64,000 nucleotides of DNA from the NCBI RefSeq assembly GCF_024679095.1, contig NW_026111621.1, positions 46,001 through 110,000 on the forward strand, written 5' to 3'. The notes under the pieces are model-generated. The model was not told the DNA's origin, did not search any database, and was given only the letters and a program-made list of their open reading frames with translations. Below, piece by piece: positions 35,601 through 48,078 of the stretch. Source of the DNA: Eriocheir sinensis. Its lineage: Eukaryota > Arthropoda > Malacostraca > Decapoda > Varunidae. Position 1 is the stretch's first letter. Every line of letters starts with the position of its first letter. Both the position numbers and the translations under genes were made by a program.

Positions 35601-37567
35601 CCCGCCACCGCCTCCTCCTGTCCCTCGCACGACACCCCCGCCGCCGCCTCATCGTTTCACTCCCACGACACCCCCGTCGCCGCCTCCTCCTTTCCCTCGC
35701 ACGACACCCCCGCCGCCGCCTCATCGTTTCACTCCCACGACACCCCCGTCGCCGCCTCCTCCTTTCCCTCGCACGACACCCCCGCCGCCGCCTCCTCGTT
35801 TCCCTCGCACGACACCCATGACAGCACTTACTCCTTTCCCTCGAACGTTATCCCCGCCACCGCCTCCTCCTTTCCCTCGCACGCCACCCCCGCCACCACC
35901 TCCTACTGTCCCTCGAACGTCACCACCGTAACCGCCTCCTCCTGTCCCTCGCACCTCAACCCTGCCATTGCATCCTCTTGTCCCTCGCAAGCCACCCCCG
36001 CCACCACCTCCTACTAGATATCGAACGCCGCCACCGCCTCCTACTGTTCCTCGCACGCGACCCCAGCCACCGCCTCCTCCTGTCTCTCGCACGCCACACA
36101 CGGCACCGCCTCCTCCTGTACCTTGCACGCCACCCAAGCCACCGTCTCCTCCTGTCCCTCACACACCACCCACGCCACCGCCTCCTCCTGTTCCTCGCAC
36201 GCCACCCACGTCACCGCCTCCTCCTGTCTCTCGCACGCCACCTACGCAACTGCCTCCTCCTGTCCCTCGAACGAAACCCACGCCACCGCCTCCTACTCTC
36301 CCTCGCACGCCATCGTCGCCACCGCCTCCTCCTGTCCCTCGAATGTCACCCACGCCACCACATCTTCCTGTCCCTCGCACGCCACCCCCGCCACCGCCTC
36401 CTCCTGTCCCTCGCACGAAACCCCCGCCACCGCCTCCTCCTGTCCCTCGAATGTCACCCACGCCACCACATCTTCCTGTCCCTCGCACGCCACCCCCGCC
36501 ACCGCCTCCTCCTGTCCCTCGCACGCCACCCCCGCCACCGCCTCCTCCTGTCCCTCGCACGAAACCCCCGCCACCGCCTCCTCCTGTCCCCCACAAGCCA
36601 TCCCCGCCGTCACCTCCTCCTGTCCCTCGCACGCCAGCCTCGCCACCACCTCCTACTGTCCCTCGAACGCCAACCTCGCCATCGCCTCCTCCTGTCCCTC
36701 GCACGCCAACCCGGACATCGCCTCCTCCTATCTATCGAACGCCATCCCCGCCAATGCCTTCTACTGTCCCTTGCGCGCCACCCCCGCCACCGCTTCCTCC
36801 TGTCCCTCTAACGCCAACCCCGCAACTGCCTCCTACTGTCCCTCGGAAGTCACCCCCTCCACCACCTAATCCTGTCATTCGCACGCCACCACCGCCACCG
36901 CCTCCTACTGTCCCTCGAACGTCAACCCCGCTACAGCCTCATACTGTCCCTTGCACGCCAACCCTGCCACCGCTTCATCCTTTCCCTCCCACGCCACCCA
37001 CGCCACCGCCTCCTACTATCCCTCGAACGCCACCCCCGCCATCGCCTCCTCCTGCCCCTCGGACGCCAACCCAGCCACCGCTTCCTCCTGTCCCTCGCAC
37101 GCAAACACGACCACCACCTCCTCCTGTTCCTCCCACGCCACCCCCGCCAATGCCTCTTCCTGTCCATCGCACTCCACCCCCGACACTGCCTCTTCCTGTC
37201 CCTCCCACGCCACCCCCGCCACCGCCTCCTACTGTCCCTCCCACGCCACCCCCGCCACCGCCTCCTACTGTCCCTCGCATGGCACCCCCGCCACCGCTTC
37301 CTCCTGTCTCTCGCAGGCCACCCCTGCCATCGCCTCTTTCTGTCGCTCGCACGCCACCCACGCCACCGACTCCTTCTGTCCCTTGCACGCCACCCACGCC
37401 ACCGCCTCTTCCTGTCGCTCGCACGCCACCCACGCCACCGCCTCCTTCTGTCCTTCGCACGCCACCCACGCCACCGCCTCTTAATGTCCCTCGCACGCCA
37501 CCCCCGCCACCGCCTCTTAATGTCCCTCGCACGCCACCCACGCCGCCGACTCCTTCTTTCCCACGAA
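32700..37567. repeat. 36-bp C-rich minisatellite array with higher-order structure
   Basis: About 135 units of 36 bp: cacgccacccccgccaccgc followed by ctcctcctgtccctcg, with many variants. Because 36 is divisible by three, several frames stay open for hundreds of codons (VPRTPPPPPPPP-like on plus, G-rich on minus); these are not taken as genes. The domain 34890-35830 is dominated by acgacacccccgccgccgcc units alternating with cctcctcg / cctcctcc. Distinctive unit series recur at long range (see findings). The array resumes at 39475 after a LINE insertion. Confidence 0.97.
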
Positions 37568-39474
37568 CGATGAAAATGAAATGGCTACAATCCTAAAAAA
37601 CTTTTTCGCATCCGTATTTACCGACGAAGATTGTTTATCACCTCAACCGCCGGGGGTTAGAAGGGCCGAAAAGATGTTAAGTGGCGTGCTCATCGTAGAA
37701 AGTGACATTTTACGCACAACTGTAAAGATTAAAGTAAGCAAAGCTCCTGGTCCAGACAAAATTACCCCTAAGGTCTTAAAAGAAATCAAAAATCAAATTT
37801 GTAAACCGCTCTCCATCATATTCAATAAATCTTTAACAGCTGGAAAAGTTATGTCGGATTGGAAACTTGCAAATGTCACACCAATTTTCAAAAAGGGGAA
37901 CAAGTCTCATCCAGGAAATTATCGACCAATTAGCCTGACATCTATTGTTTGTAAGTTAATGGAGACTATCATTCGCGACAATATGGTGAAATTCTTCGAA
38001 GAAAATAATATAATAAATAATTCGCAACATGGCTTCCGTAGTAAACGTTCGTGTTTGACTAACTTACTTGATTTTTTTCATTATATTTTTGAGGTGCTCG
38101 ATGAAAGCATGATATCATATATCTGGATTTTCAAAAGGCATTTGATAAGGTCCCCCACCAACGATTGCTCAGAAAACTACTGGCGCGCTGTATCTCAGGT
38201 AACATTCACAATTGGCTTGCGGACTGGCTCTCTGAGCGGAAACAGAGAGCAGTTATAAACGGTGTTACATCTAACTGGCTCGATGTCAAAAGCGGCGTAC
38301 CTCAAGGATCAGTGCTTGGCCCCATGCTCTTCTTAATTTATGTTAATGATATCGATGATGGGCTCACTTGCAAAGTATCAAAATTTGCTGATGACACAAA
38401 AATTGCTAGTAAAGTAACTGCGACACTCGACGAAGAAGCTTTACAATCAGATCTAGGTCGACTTGCACGTTGGGCCAATCAATGGCAAATGAAATTCAAC
38501 GTAGACAAATGTAAAGTGTTGCACATCCGAAAAAAATAACAATCGCGTTCGGTACGTAATGAATGGCCAACAACTTTCTGCAGTAAGTAAAGAAAAGGAT
38601 CTTGGAATCACTATATCAAGCGATTTAAAGCCCGGTCAGCATTGTTCAGAGGTAGTTAAAACTGCAAACAAATTGGTTGGCTTCATCGGACGAGTCTTTA
38701 ATAATAAATCGGAAAAATTAGTATTAAAACTGTATAATTCGTTGGTTCGACCCCGTCTAGAGTACTGTGTACAGTTTTGGTCTCCCTACTACAGAAAAGA
38801 CATAGAAAAGTTGGAACGGGTCCAACGAAGAGTAACAAAGATGATTCCTAGGTTGAGAAATTTGTCATATGAACAAAGGCTTAAAGAAGCCTATCAAAAT
38901 GAAGAATGCGAGGCGATCTAATAGAAGTGTATAAAATGTTTAAAGGATTCAGTGATATTAATGCGGAAGATTACTTAACAATTGATCGATCAAAGAGCAC
39001 AAGAACAAATCACAATTTGAAGATAAGTGATAAAAGATTATCGTCGCACGAAGCTAAACACTTCTTCTTCAATCTACCTTTTGATGTCGTTGATAGTACA
39101 ACAGTTACGGCCTTCAAGAATAGATTAGACAAGTGTTTTGAATCCAACCAGCAACTAAGATATTACTCATTGTCGTAATAACGTTAAGTTCTTTCGAATA
39201 CTGGTGTCCTTGTCCGCTTTTATCGCCCGCTTAGTGGTAGCAGTAATGGTAGTTCTTTCCTCTTTCCTACATAAATTCCATGCAGTTTTTCCATGCTGCA
39301 TGGTTCTTTTTCTTTTCCTGCCAGCTTTGGCTGGAGGGGGGGTGGGGAGTCGCCTTCGCCTTTGCTATCCTTCATCTTCCACCTTTGATTAGATAGTTAG
39401 TGTAGCTTGTCACAAACAACCTCGTAAGGACCAGCAGGTCTGCTGTTGTTTGTTCTTTCTTTGTGTTCCTTTCT
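37568..39474 (+). mobile_element. CR1-type LINE inserted in the 36-bp array
   Basis: 5'-truncated reverse transcriptase with several frame changes. The frame at 37581 carries NNFFASVFT-like FFASVFTDEDC, KAPGPDKITPKVLKE, GNYRPISLTSIV and HGFRSKRSCLTNLL. A shift near 38106 interrupts motif A. The frame at 38165 gives GVPQGSVLGPMLFLIYVNDI and KFADDTKIAS (motif C). The frame at 38559 gives KLYNSLVRPRLEYCVQFWSP, and the last part at 38906-39178 ends NRLDKCFESNQQLRYYSLS. The 3' UTR runs to about 39474 and includes ctcgtaaggaccagcaggtc. No poly(A), as usual for CR1. The array continues on both sides, so the LINE is younger than the array. Confidence 0.9.
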
Positions 39475-40495
39475 GTCCCTTGCACGCCACCCCCGCCACC
39501 GCCTCATTCTGTCCCTCGCACGCCACCCCGGCCACCGAATCTTCCTTTCCCTCGCACGCAACCCCCGCCACCGCCTTCTTCTGTCCCTCGCACGCCACCC
39601 CCGCCACCTCCTCTTCCTTTCCCTCGCACGCCACCCCCGCCAGTCTCCTCCTGTCCCTCGCACGCCACTCCCGACAACGCCTCCTCCTGTCCCTCGCACA
39701 CCACCCACTCCACCGCCTCCTCCTTCTTTCTCTCGCACGCCATCGCCGCAGCCGCCTCCTCATGTCACTCGCACGCCACCCCTGCCACCGACTCTTCCTG
39801 ACTCACGTCCTCCACCCCCGCCACCGCCTCCTCCCTGTCTTTCGAACGCCACCCACGCGGCCGCCTCATCCTGTCCCTCGCATGACAACCCCGCCGCCGC
39901 CTCCTCCTTTCCCTCGTGCGACACCCCCGCCTCCGCCTCATCCTTTCCCTAGCACGACACCCCCGCCGCCGCCTCCTCCTTTCCATCGCACGCCACCCTC
40001 GCCACCGCCTCCTCCTTTCCCTCGTGCGACACCCCCGCCTCCGCCTCATCCTTTCCCTAGCACGACACCCCCGCCGCCGCCTCCTCCTTTCCATCGCACG
40101 CCACCCTCGCCACCGCCTCATCCTCTCCCTCGCACACCACCCCTGCCACCGCCTCCTCCTGTCCCCCGAACGCCATCCCCGCCGCCGCCTCCTCCTCTCC
40201 CTCGCACGCCAACCTCTCCACCGCCTCCTACTGTCCCTCTAACGCCAACCTCGCCACCGCCTCCTCCTGGCCCTCGAACGCCAACCTCGCCACCACCTCC
40301 TCCTGTTCTTCGAACGTCAACCTCCCCACCGCCTCCTCCTGTCCCTCGCACGCCAACCCGGACACCGTCTCCTCCTATCTATCGAACGCCATCCCCGCCA
40401 ACGCCTCCTACTGTCCATCGCACGCCACCCCCGCCACCGCTTCCTCCTGTCCCTCTAACGCCAACCCCGCCACTGCCTCCTACTGTCCCTCGAAA
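39475..40495. repeat. 36-bp minisatellite array, continuation after the LINE
   Basis: About 28 units of the same 36-bp family. A 108-bp higher-order unit (three 36-bp variants, cgtgcgacacccccgcctcc, tagcacgacacccccgccgc, catcgcacgccaccctcgcc) is duplicated at about 39915-40130. Its unit series parallels 34150-34520 and then 36640-36860. Confidence 0.95.
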
Positions 40496-40644
40496 TTCTA
40501 TGTCTTTGAGAGTATTCTCGTAAAGCCTTCTTCGAATGGGTGTAAAGAGACATCACTTTGCTATAGCGTATGCTTACATTATAGTGAATAGAAACGGAGA
40601 AACAGTAGAAAGCGGATCCTATTGTGGAAGTAATGCTGTAAACC

Positions 40645-41255
40645 ATTTTAGCTGAACCCACACTGTTTTGTATATAGAACGAACTTACATTAGCTGAACT
40701 CACACTGTTTTGTAAATAGAACGAACTTGCATTAGCTGAACTCACACTGTTTTGTATATAGAACGAATTTACATTAGCTAAACTCACACTGTTTTGTATA
40801 TAGAACGAACTTACATTAGCTGAACTCACACTGTTTTGTATATAGAACGAACTTATATTAGCTGAACTCACACTGTTTTGTATATAGAACGAACTTACAT
40901 TAGCTGAACTCACACTGTTTTGTATATAGAACGGTCTTACATTAGCTGAACTCACACTGTTTTGCATATAGAACGAACTTACATTAGCTGAACTCACACT
41001 GTTTTGAATATAGAACGAACTTACATTAGCTGAACCCGCACTGTTTTGTATATAGAACGAACTTACATTAGCTGAACTCACACTGTTTTGATTATAGAAC
41101 GAACTTACATTAGCTGAACTCACACTGTTTTGTATAAAGAACGAACTTACATTAGCTGAACTCACACTGTTTTGAATATAGAACGAACTTACATTAGCTG
41201 AACTCACACTGTTTTGAATATAGAACGAACTTACATTAGCTGAACCCACACTCCT
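40645..41255. repeat. 42-bp satellite, ~14 copies
   Basis: Unit cattagctgaactcacactg followed by ttttgtatatagaacgaact and ta. Highly uniform. The minus strand stays open (14-residue repeat SSANVSSFYIQNSV) only because 42 is divisible by three. It directly joins degenerate polymerase sequence on the right. Confidence 0.97.
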
Positions 41256-41329
41256 GGAAGAAGTTAAAATTTTCTAAAGGCTACAATAAAATCAATATGA
41301 CCGATGAAGATACGGCACGTCACAATGAA

Positions 41330-43569
41330 CAAATTCACTGTCTTCTCTGTAAATACGAGTTTTAAAAGGTAAAGGAGTAAAACATCATGACCATGAAAAA
41401 TCAGGAAACAATTACATTGAAGCTTATTGTAATAGATGCAACCTTCAAATGAAAAAAATCACAAATTGCAGCGCACTCTCATTGCACATAATGCGGATTA
41501 CGACATGACGTTAATCCCGCGTGAATTAACGCTACCTGACTTTGAAAATCAAACTAAGACCAAAACATTCAGTTCACAAATACCATGAAGTCATCATAAA
41601 TGACTTAAGATTTACTGACGCGTATGTCTTTATGTCTGGTTCACTCGCGGTTTTAGCGAATCAATTCATCAGCAATGGGAACGAACCCATATGCACACAA
41701 CAGATGTTGAAAGATGTGCCAGCACCTGCGTTACCATTATTGATCAAGGGAAAGCAGGTTTTTTGTTATGACTATATGGATTCGATGGAACGACTTTCTG
41801 AGACACGTCTTCCATCCCGCGAAGATTTTTTCAATTCGCTTCAAGAAGCAGAACTTTCCGAAAGTGATTATAAACATGCTCAGAATGTTTGGAAAGTAGC
41901 TGGGTGTCAGAGCCTGATGGACTATTTGTTGCTTTATGTAAAAGTGGATGCTGGCCTTCTATGTGATGCCTTCCTAGAGTGGAGAGGTATTTTGAAAACT
42001 CAGTGGAGGTTGGATATTGTAAATTATGTTAGCCTGCCAGGATTTGCCTATGACTCTTTTCTGTTAAAAACACAGCAGGAATTAGAGATGCTTAGTAGCC
42101 CACACATATATCATTGCATTCAAACAAATGTGCGTGGGGGCTACACAAGTGTTGTGCGTCGTTTTGTACGCACCAATAACATCTACACGAACCCTCAGTT
42201 TAATCCAAAACATGATAGAAACACTTTCCTTTCATATCTTGACTTCAACAGTTTTTATCCCACTGTAATGCAAGATAAGTTACCATGTGGAGATATGAGA
42301 AAACTAGATGAGACAGAAATGCACTGGTTTTTGAGCGGGAGGGGGGCTAGGTCAATCAAGCAACCGATGGCGATTTTGGATACCTCATTCTGTGCGATAC
42401 TGAGGCTGTCTCACGTGAAGTCATTGAGAAAACGGATGACCTCTCACTGACCATCAGAAGACACAATATCATCAATAGAGATATATCGTCAGCCGCACAC
42501 GAATGGTATGAAGAAGAAAACCGTCCAGTACCGTGTAAGAACATAAAACAAATTGGAACACATGTTGCTCAGGAGAAAATGCTGTTTGCTCTGTCCCTCC
42601 TTAAACTGCTTATTCAACTAGGCCGGGTTGTTAAAAAGTGCATGCTATTTATATATTTAAGCAAAAGCACTTTCTTGCGGACTTCATTCAGGATAACATA
42701 GAAGCCCGCAAAAGTGCTACTTGCCCTATCAAGAAAACTGCAATCAATTGTATTTCAAACAGCATTTTTGGTCGATTCCTGATGAACGCGGCCAAATATA
42801 GTGAAGACATAGATATTGTCATCAACCGCGAAAAGTTTTTGAAGTTGGCCCGAAGTCCTTACTTTAAACGCGTTGTACCCCTCAATGATGGTCATGTAGT
42901 TGTAGTTCGCCATAAGAAATATTCACAGGCGAATCATCCAAACTACATTGGCTACTACGTCCTAGAGCTGTCCAAGCTGCGACTATATGATTTCTTTTAC
43001 AGTATCATGAAGGCTCATTACGGGGATCGGGCGAAACTAGTGTATTGTGACACTGATTCCTTAATAGCAGAAACTGAAACTCCTGATCTATTAACAGAGT
43101 ACTCGCAGGAACCCTTTAAAAGCTATATAGACACAAGTAACTTTAGCTCCTCACATTCCTTGTACAACACAGACAACAAAGGAAAGCTCGGATTTCTCAA
43201 GTCTGAAGTGAGGGAAAGAACCATCTCAGAATTTGTAGGTGTAAGACCAAAGTGCTACTCCATCCCCTTGGCAGACGGTGACCGGTTGAGTTCAGCTAAG
43301 AGCGTTCCAAAGCTCATAAAGAAAACAAATTGCTCATCAGCGATACAAAGACGTCCTATTCCAGAAGCAAACATTTACCTTTGGCTATCAGGGATTCACA
43401 GTGCGTAATGGACGAATGAGTACAGTAAAATATCCCAAGAGAGGGATATCTGTAGTTCAGGACAAAAGATACTGCTTTAGCACCTTGGAGTTACGACCTT
43501 ACGGTCATCCCGATAATTCTACAGGGGTAGAGGAGGAGGAGGAAGAGAAGGAAGCTGTAATCATAATTT
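41330..43569 (+). pseudogene. Decayed protein-primed B-family DNA polymerase (Polinton/Maverick or adintovirus type)
   Basis: Homologue of the replicative DNA polymerase of Polinton/Maverick elements and related viruses, which copies the element by protein priming. Seen in order: a Cys/His cluster (HCLLCKYE near 41335 and YCNRCNL near 41424) and an exonuclease-like AHNADYD near 41485. The polymerase body is open from 41542 to 42450 with motif A in LDFNSFYPTVM (about 42238-42271). After a frame change and a degraded stretch (42450-42637), the frame 42638-43408 holds motif B in NSIFGRF (about 42760) and motif C YCDTDSL (43042-43062). A last short frame ends at 43569 in an acidic tail. At least four frame changes or stops make it inactive. 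No capsid, integrase, ATPase or protease gene is visible nearby. Polinton and adintovirus origin cannot be told apart from this fragment. Confidence 0.8.
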
Positions 43570-43816
43570 GACCAAATTCCAATAAACATTGAGTTTGTTT
43601 GACTTGTTTTGTATGCCCTTTATCAAAAAATGGATGAAAAAAACAATAATTGTCTTAAAATTTATTCGATTTGTGTAAACATGTAGATAAAACGCGTCTA
43701 TGTTTCGATCTAGCTCATATAAAAAATAAAAAAAAGACTCGCGAAATGTGCGCGGCGGCGGCAGCAGAGGGCCCTGCGGCGACATCATGCGACGACAGGA
43801 TGCGACAGGATTGCGT
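43570..43816. other. AT-rich then GC-rich unassigned sequence
   Basis: No ORF of interest. GC and CpG content rises sharply from about 43740. Confidence 0.5.
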
Positions 43817-43883
43817 GGGCTCGGGGCGGGGCGGGGCGTAACCCCCCCGCTGACCCCCCCAACCCCCACTTCCAGTCCCCCCC
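43817..43883. other. GC-box cluster and two opposed G-quadruplex motifs
   Basis: The plus strand has ggg-ctc-gggg-c-gggg-c-gggg at 43817-43836, overlapping Sp1-type GC boxes. The minus strand has four G runs (7, 7, 5 and 7 nt), seen as C runs at 43842-43848, 43854-43860, 43863-43867 and 43877-43883. Both fit the G3+N1-9 quadruplex pattern. It may be a CpG-rich promoter fragment, but no gene start was seen beside it. Confidence 0.7.
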
Positions 43884-44472
43884 GCAGAGCCAACTTCCGT
43901 ACATTTGTTACTACTGTCGATACACCACAATAAAGGTACTTTTCCTTCTATCAATTTCACAGACGACTTGCACTAATTCAAAAGTATCCCACCTCTCTGA
44001 TGCTTTTCTCCGAATCTTATTAAAAGAATTCGAAAGAAAATCCTATCACTTGCCTTGCCTCCCTCAGAACATGTAGAAAGGTATGAGTTAATAATTATAT
44101 AAAATGAATTATATATGAATAATTGAAAATTACAAAACTATTCAAACATTCACGCACACACACACAAAAAAAAGTAACATACATGTAGTACACAAAATCA
44201 CACAAACACGTATTCCGTTTTTTTTTTTTTTTTCGCTTAGTGACATGATAAAGCTTTCATTTTGCCATCTCAACATATTGAAGTTCAAACCTTATCTAGA
44301 CCTTCATCTTTTTCTGTAGACAAGGACCGGAAAGTTGCTTACCTTGTTTATAAGATCCAAATTATGCTAATGGATCAGTGAAAATAAACTATCCTAGAGG
44401 GTCCTGCCTTAATATCCCGAGCCCAACACGTGATCATATCATGAGTGAGTCACACACACACACTCAAATGAA
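43884..44472. other. AT-rich unassigned sequence
   Basis: Contains a short (CA)n, a T run at about 44218-44233 and nothing else recognised. Confidence 0.4.
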
Positions 44473-44802
44473 AGCGGTGGCTGAGTGGTTAGCGTGCTGG
44501 TCCAGCGTTTCGCCGCGTCGTGGATTTTGTGGTTTCGAATCCGCCGCTACCACCTAGGATTTTTCAGTCACCTCCGAGTACCCTAAGCCTACCCACATGC
44601 TGTTCTGAAGACCACCTATCAACCCGGCCTCTAGAGGAACTGTCAAAGGGAAATAAAAAATGAGCTCCGGGGAGCAGCATGAGCCAAGGATATATCTCGC
44701 CACTATAAACACTTGTCTGGGCCAAGATGGACTCGGGTCAACCACCAAGCCCCTCAAGAAAAGCCTAGAGGTGTCCTAGGCTTGGACATAAAAAAGAAAA
44801 AA
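44473..44802 (+). mobile_element. SINE-A, tRNA-derived
   Basis: The head agcggtggctgagtggttag carries an A box (tggctgagtgg). The B box is ggtttcgaatcc, with one extra T against the consensus. The body shares ctacccacatgctg, agcagcatgagcca and actataaacact with the other copies and ends in an A-rich tail. Confidence 0.88.
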
Positions 44803-45179
44803 CACGCTCGCACACTTGGTGTATCTCCTATGAATGATTACAGAAAATTGTGATAATTTAGTGTATGTAATTTCAGTTATAAATAACAGTTTACATGTAA
44901 AAATTCCCTAAAACATTTAGAAAGAAATATTTAAAACTCCTCATGTATAAAAAATAAACGATGGGATGTCTCCATACCGCGGCAACAGTTATAGATTTAT
45001 AACTCCTAATTATAGTATATTTGTTTCAAGTGTTCGAGCAGAAGTAACAGCTCTAGCGAGGTGTGTGTCTGACACTTGTGCCAGGAAGAAAATATAGTAT
45101 TATAAGAAGAATGTTCAATGAGGATTTGGAAGCAGCAATGGGGAAAAATAAAATCAAGGTCTCCAATTTATTTTAAAAA
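44803..45179. other. Unassigned sequence
   Basis: AT-rich; no signature recognised. Confidence 0.4.
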
Positions 45180-46528
<1,349 letters not shown>

Positions 46529-46576
<48 letters not shown>

Positions 46577-46584
46577 TATATATA

Positions 46585-46641
<57 letters not shown>
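46529..46641. repeat. (TA)n microsatellite
   Basis: About 113 bp of TA with two short interruptions. Confidence 0.98.
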
Positions 46642-47191
<550 letters not shown>

Positions 47192-47196
47192 TATAT

Positions 47197-47326
47197 TTCC
47201 GCTACTCCCGCTAACCATTATAACATTTCTGCCCGGAATCGTGCAAAATCTATTATCGGACTTACCAAAAACTCCTTCATTAATAGAAAATGCCAAAACC
47301 TTGCTTTTTCTAATTCTTCCCGGGAC
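47197..47326 (+). mobile_element. LINE-A main copy, segment 1 of 3
   Basis: Reads [20 protein letters not shown] and ends [10 protein letters not shown] at tcccgggac (47318-47326), the left target duplication of the 10.9-kb element. The same frame logically continues at 58246 with FWHLAKNIS. The 5' side is cut by the TA tract. Confidence 0.82.
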
Positions 47327-47621
47327 GCATTATTCGGAACTGAAAACTGGCTCGGTGCTATACCCAAAACCAGCCAATCAACAGTCAGATGTGTCAGCCA
47401 GACCGAGCCAGTCACGACGCAGCAAAGGCTTGGAGAATGACGTCATAAAGTTTCTATGTAACAAATATATTAAATTACTATATTGTTGCCTTCTTATTAA
47501 CAAGTGTGTGAGTATGAATAGTCCAAAAAGGAGTAGTTGAAAAATAATTTTTAAAGAATTTTCTTAAACTTGAAACTAAAGACATCTGTGTTAAAATTAT
47601 GAAGAAGGATGTAAAGTTGCC
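47327..47621 (+). repeat. Left terminal inverted repeat of the 10.9-kb element
   Basis: Pairs with 57942-58236. Contains a ccaatc box and a perfect CRE-type palindrome TGACGTCA at 47438-47445. Confidence 0.85.
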
Positions 47622-47960
<339 letters not shown>

Positions 47961-48078
47961 CATAGATTTACATAGAAAATCAGACCACACAGACCCCATG
48001 GTCCAGACTTGGTGGTCTGTCCTTAAACCTAAGTGATTTTACATTAATCCGAAGACTCCAAAACGTTGCATTTCTACT

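Noticed and set aside
34553..37596. Several 300-540-codon proline-rich or glycine-rich open frames on both strands
   Set aside because: 36-bp units keep phase in all frames; the open frames overlap each other and end when the array ends or a LINE starts.
32690..40500. Upstream exons of the Fat-like gene within or beside the minisatellite
   Set aside because: No cadherin motif (DxNDN, LDRE-like) was found on the minus strand to the right of 32256.
40455..41249. 264-codon minus-strand frame with SSANVSSFYIQNSV repeats
   Set aside because: 42-bp satellite with unit length divisible by three; no start context, domain or splice support.
44473..44560. Free-standing tRNA gene
   Set aside because: Same reason: SINE-A head with a shared body downstream and an altered B box.
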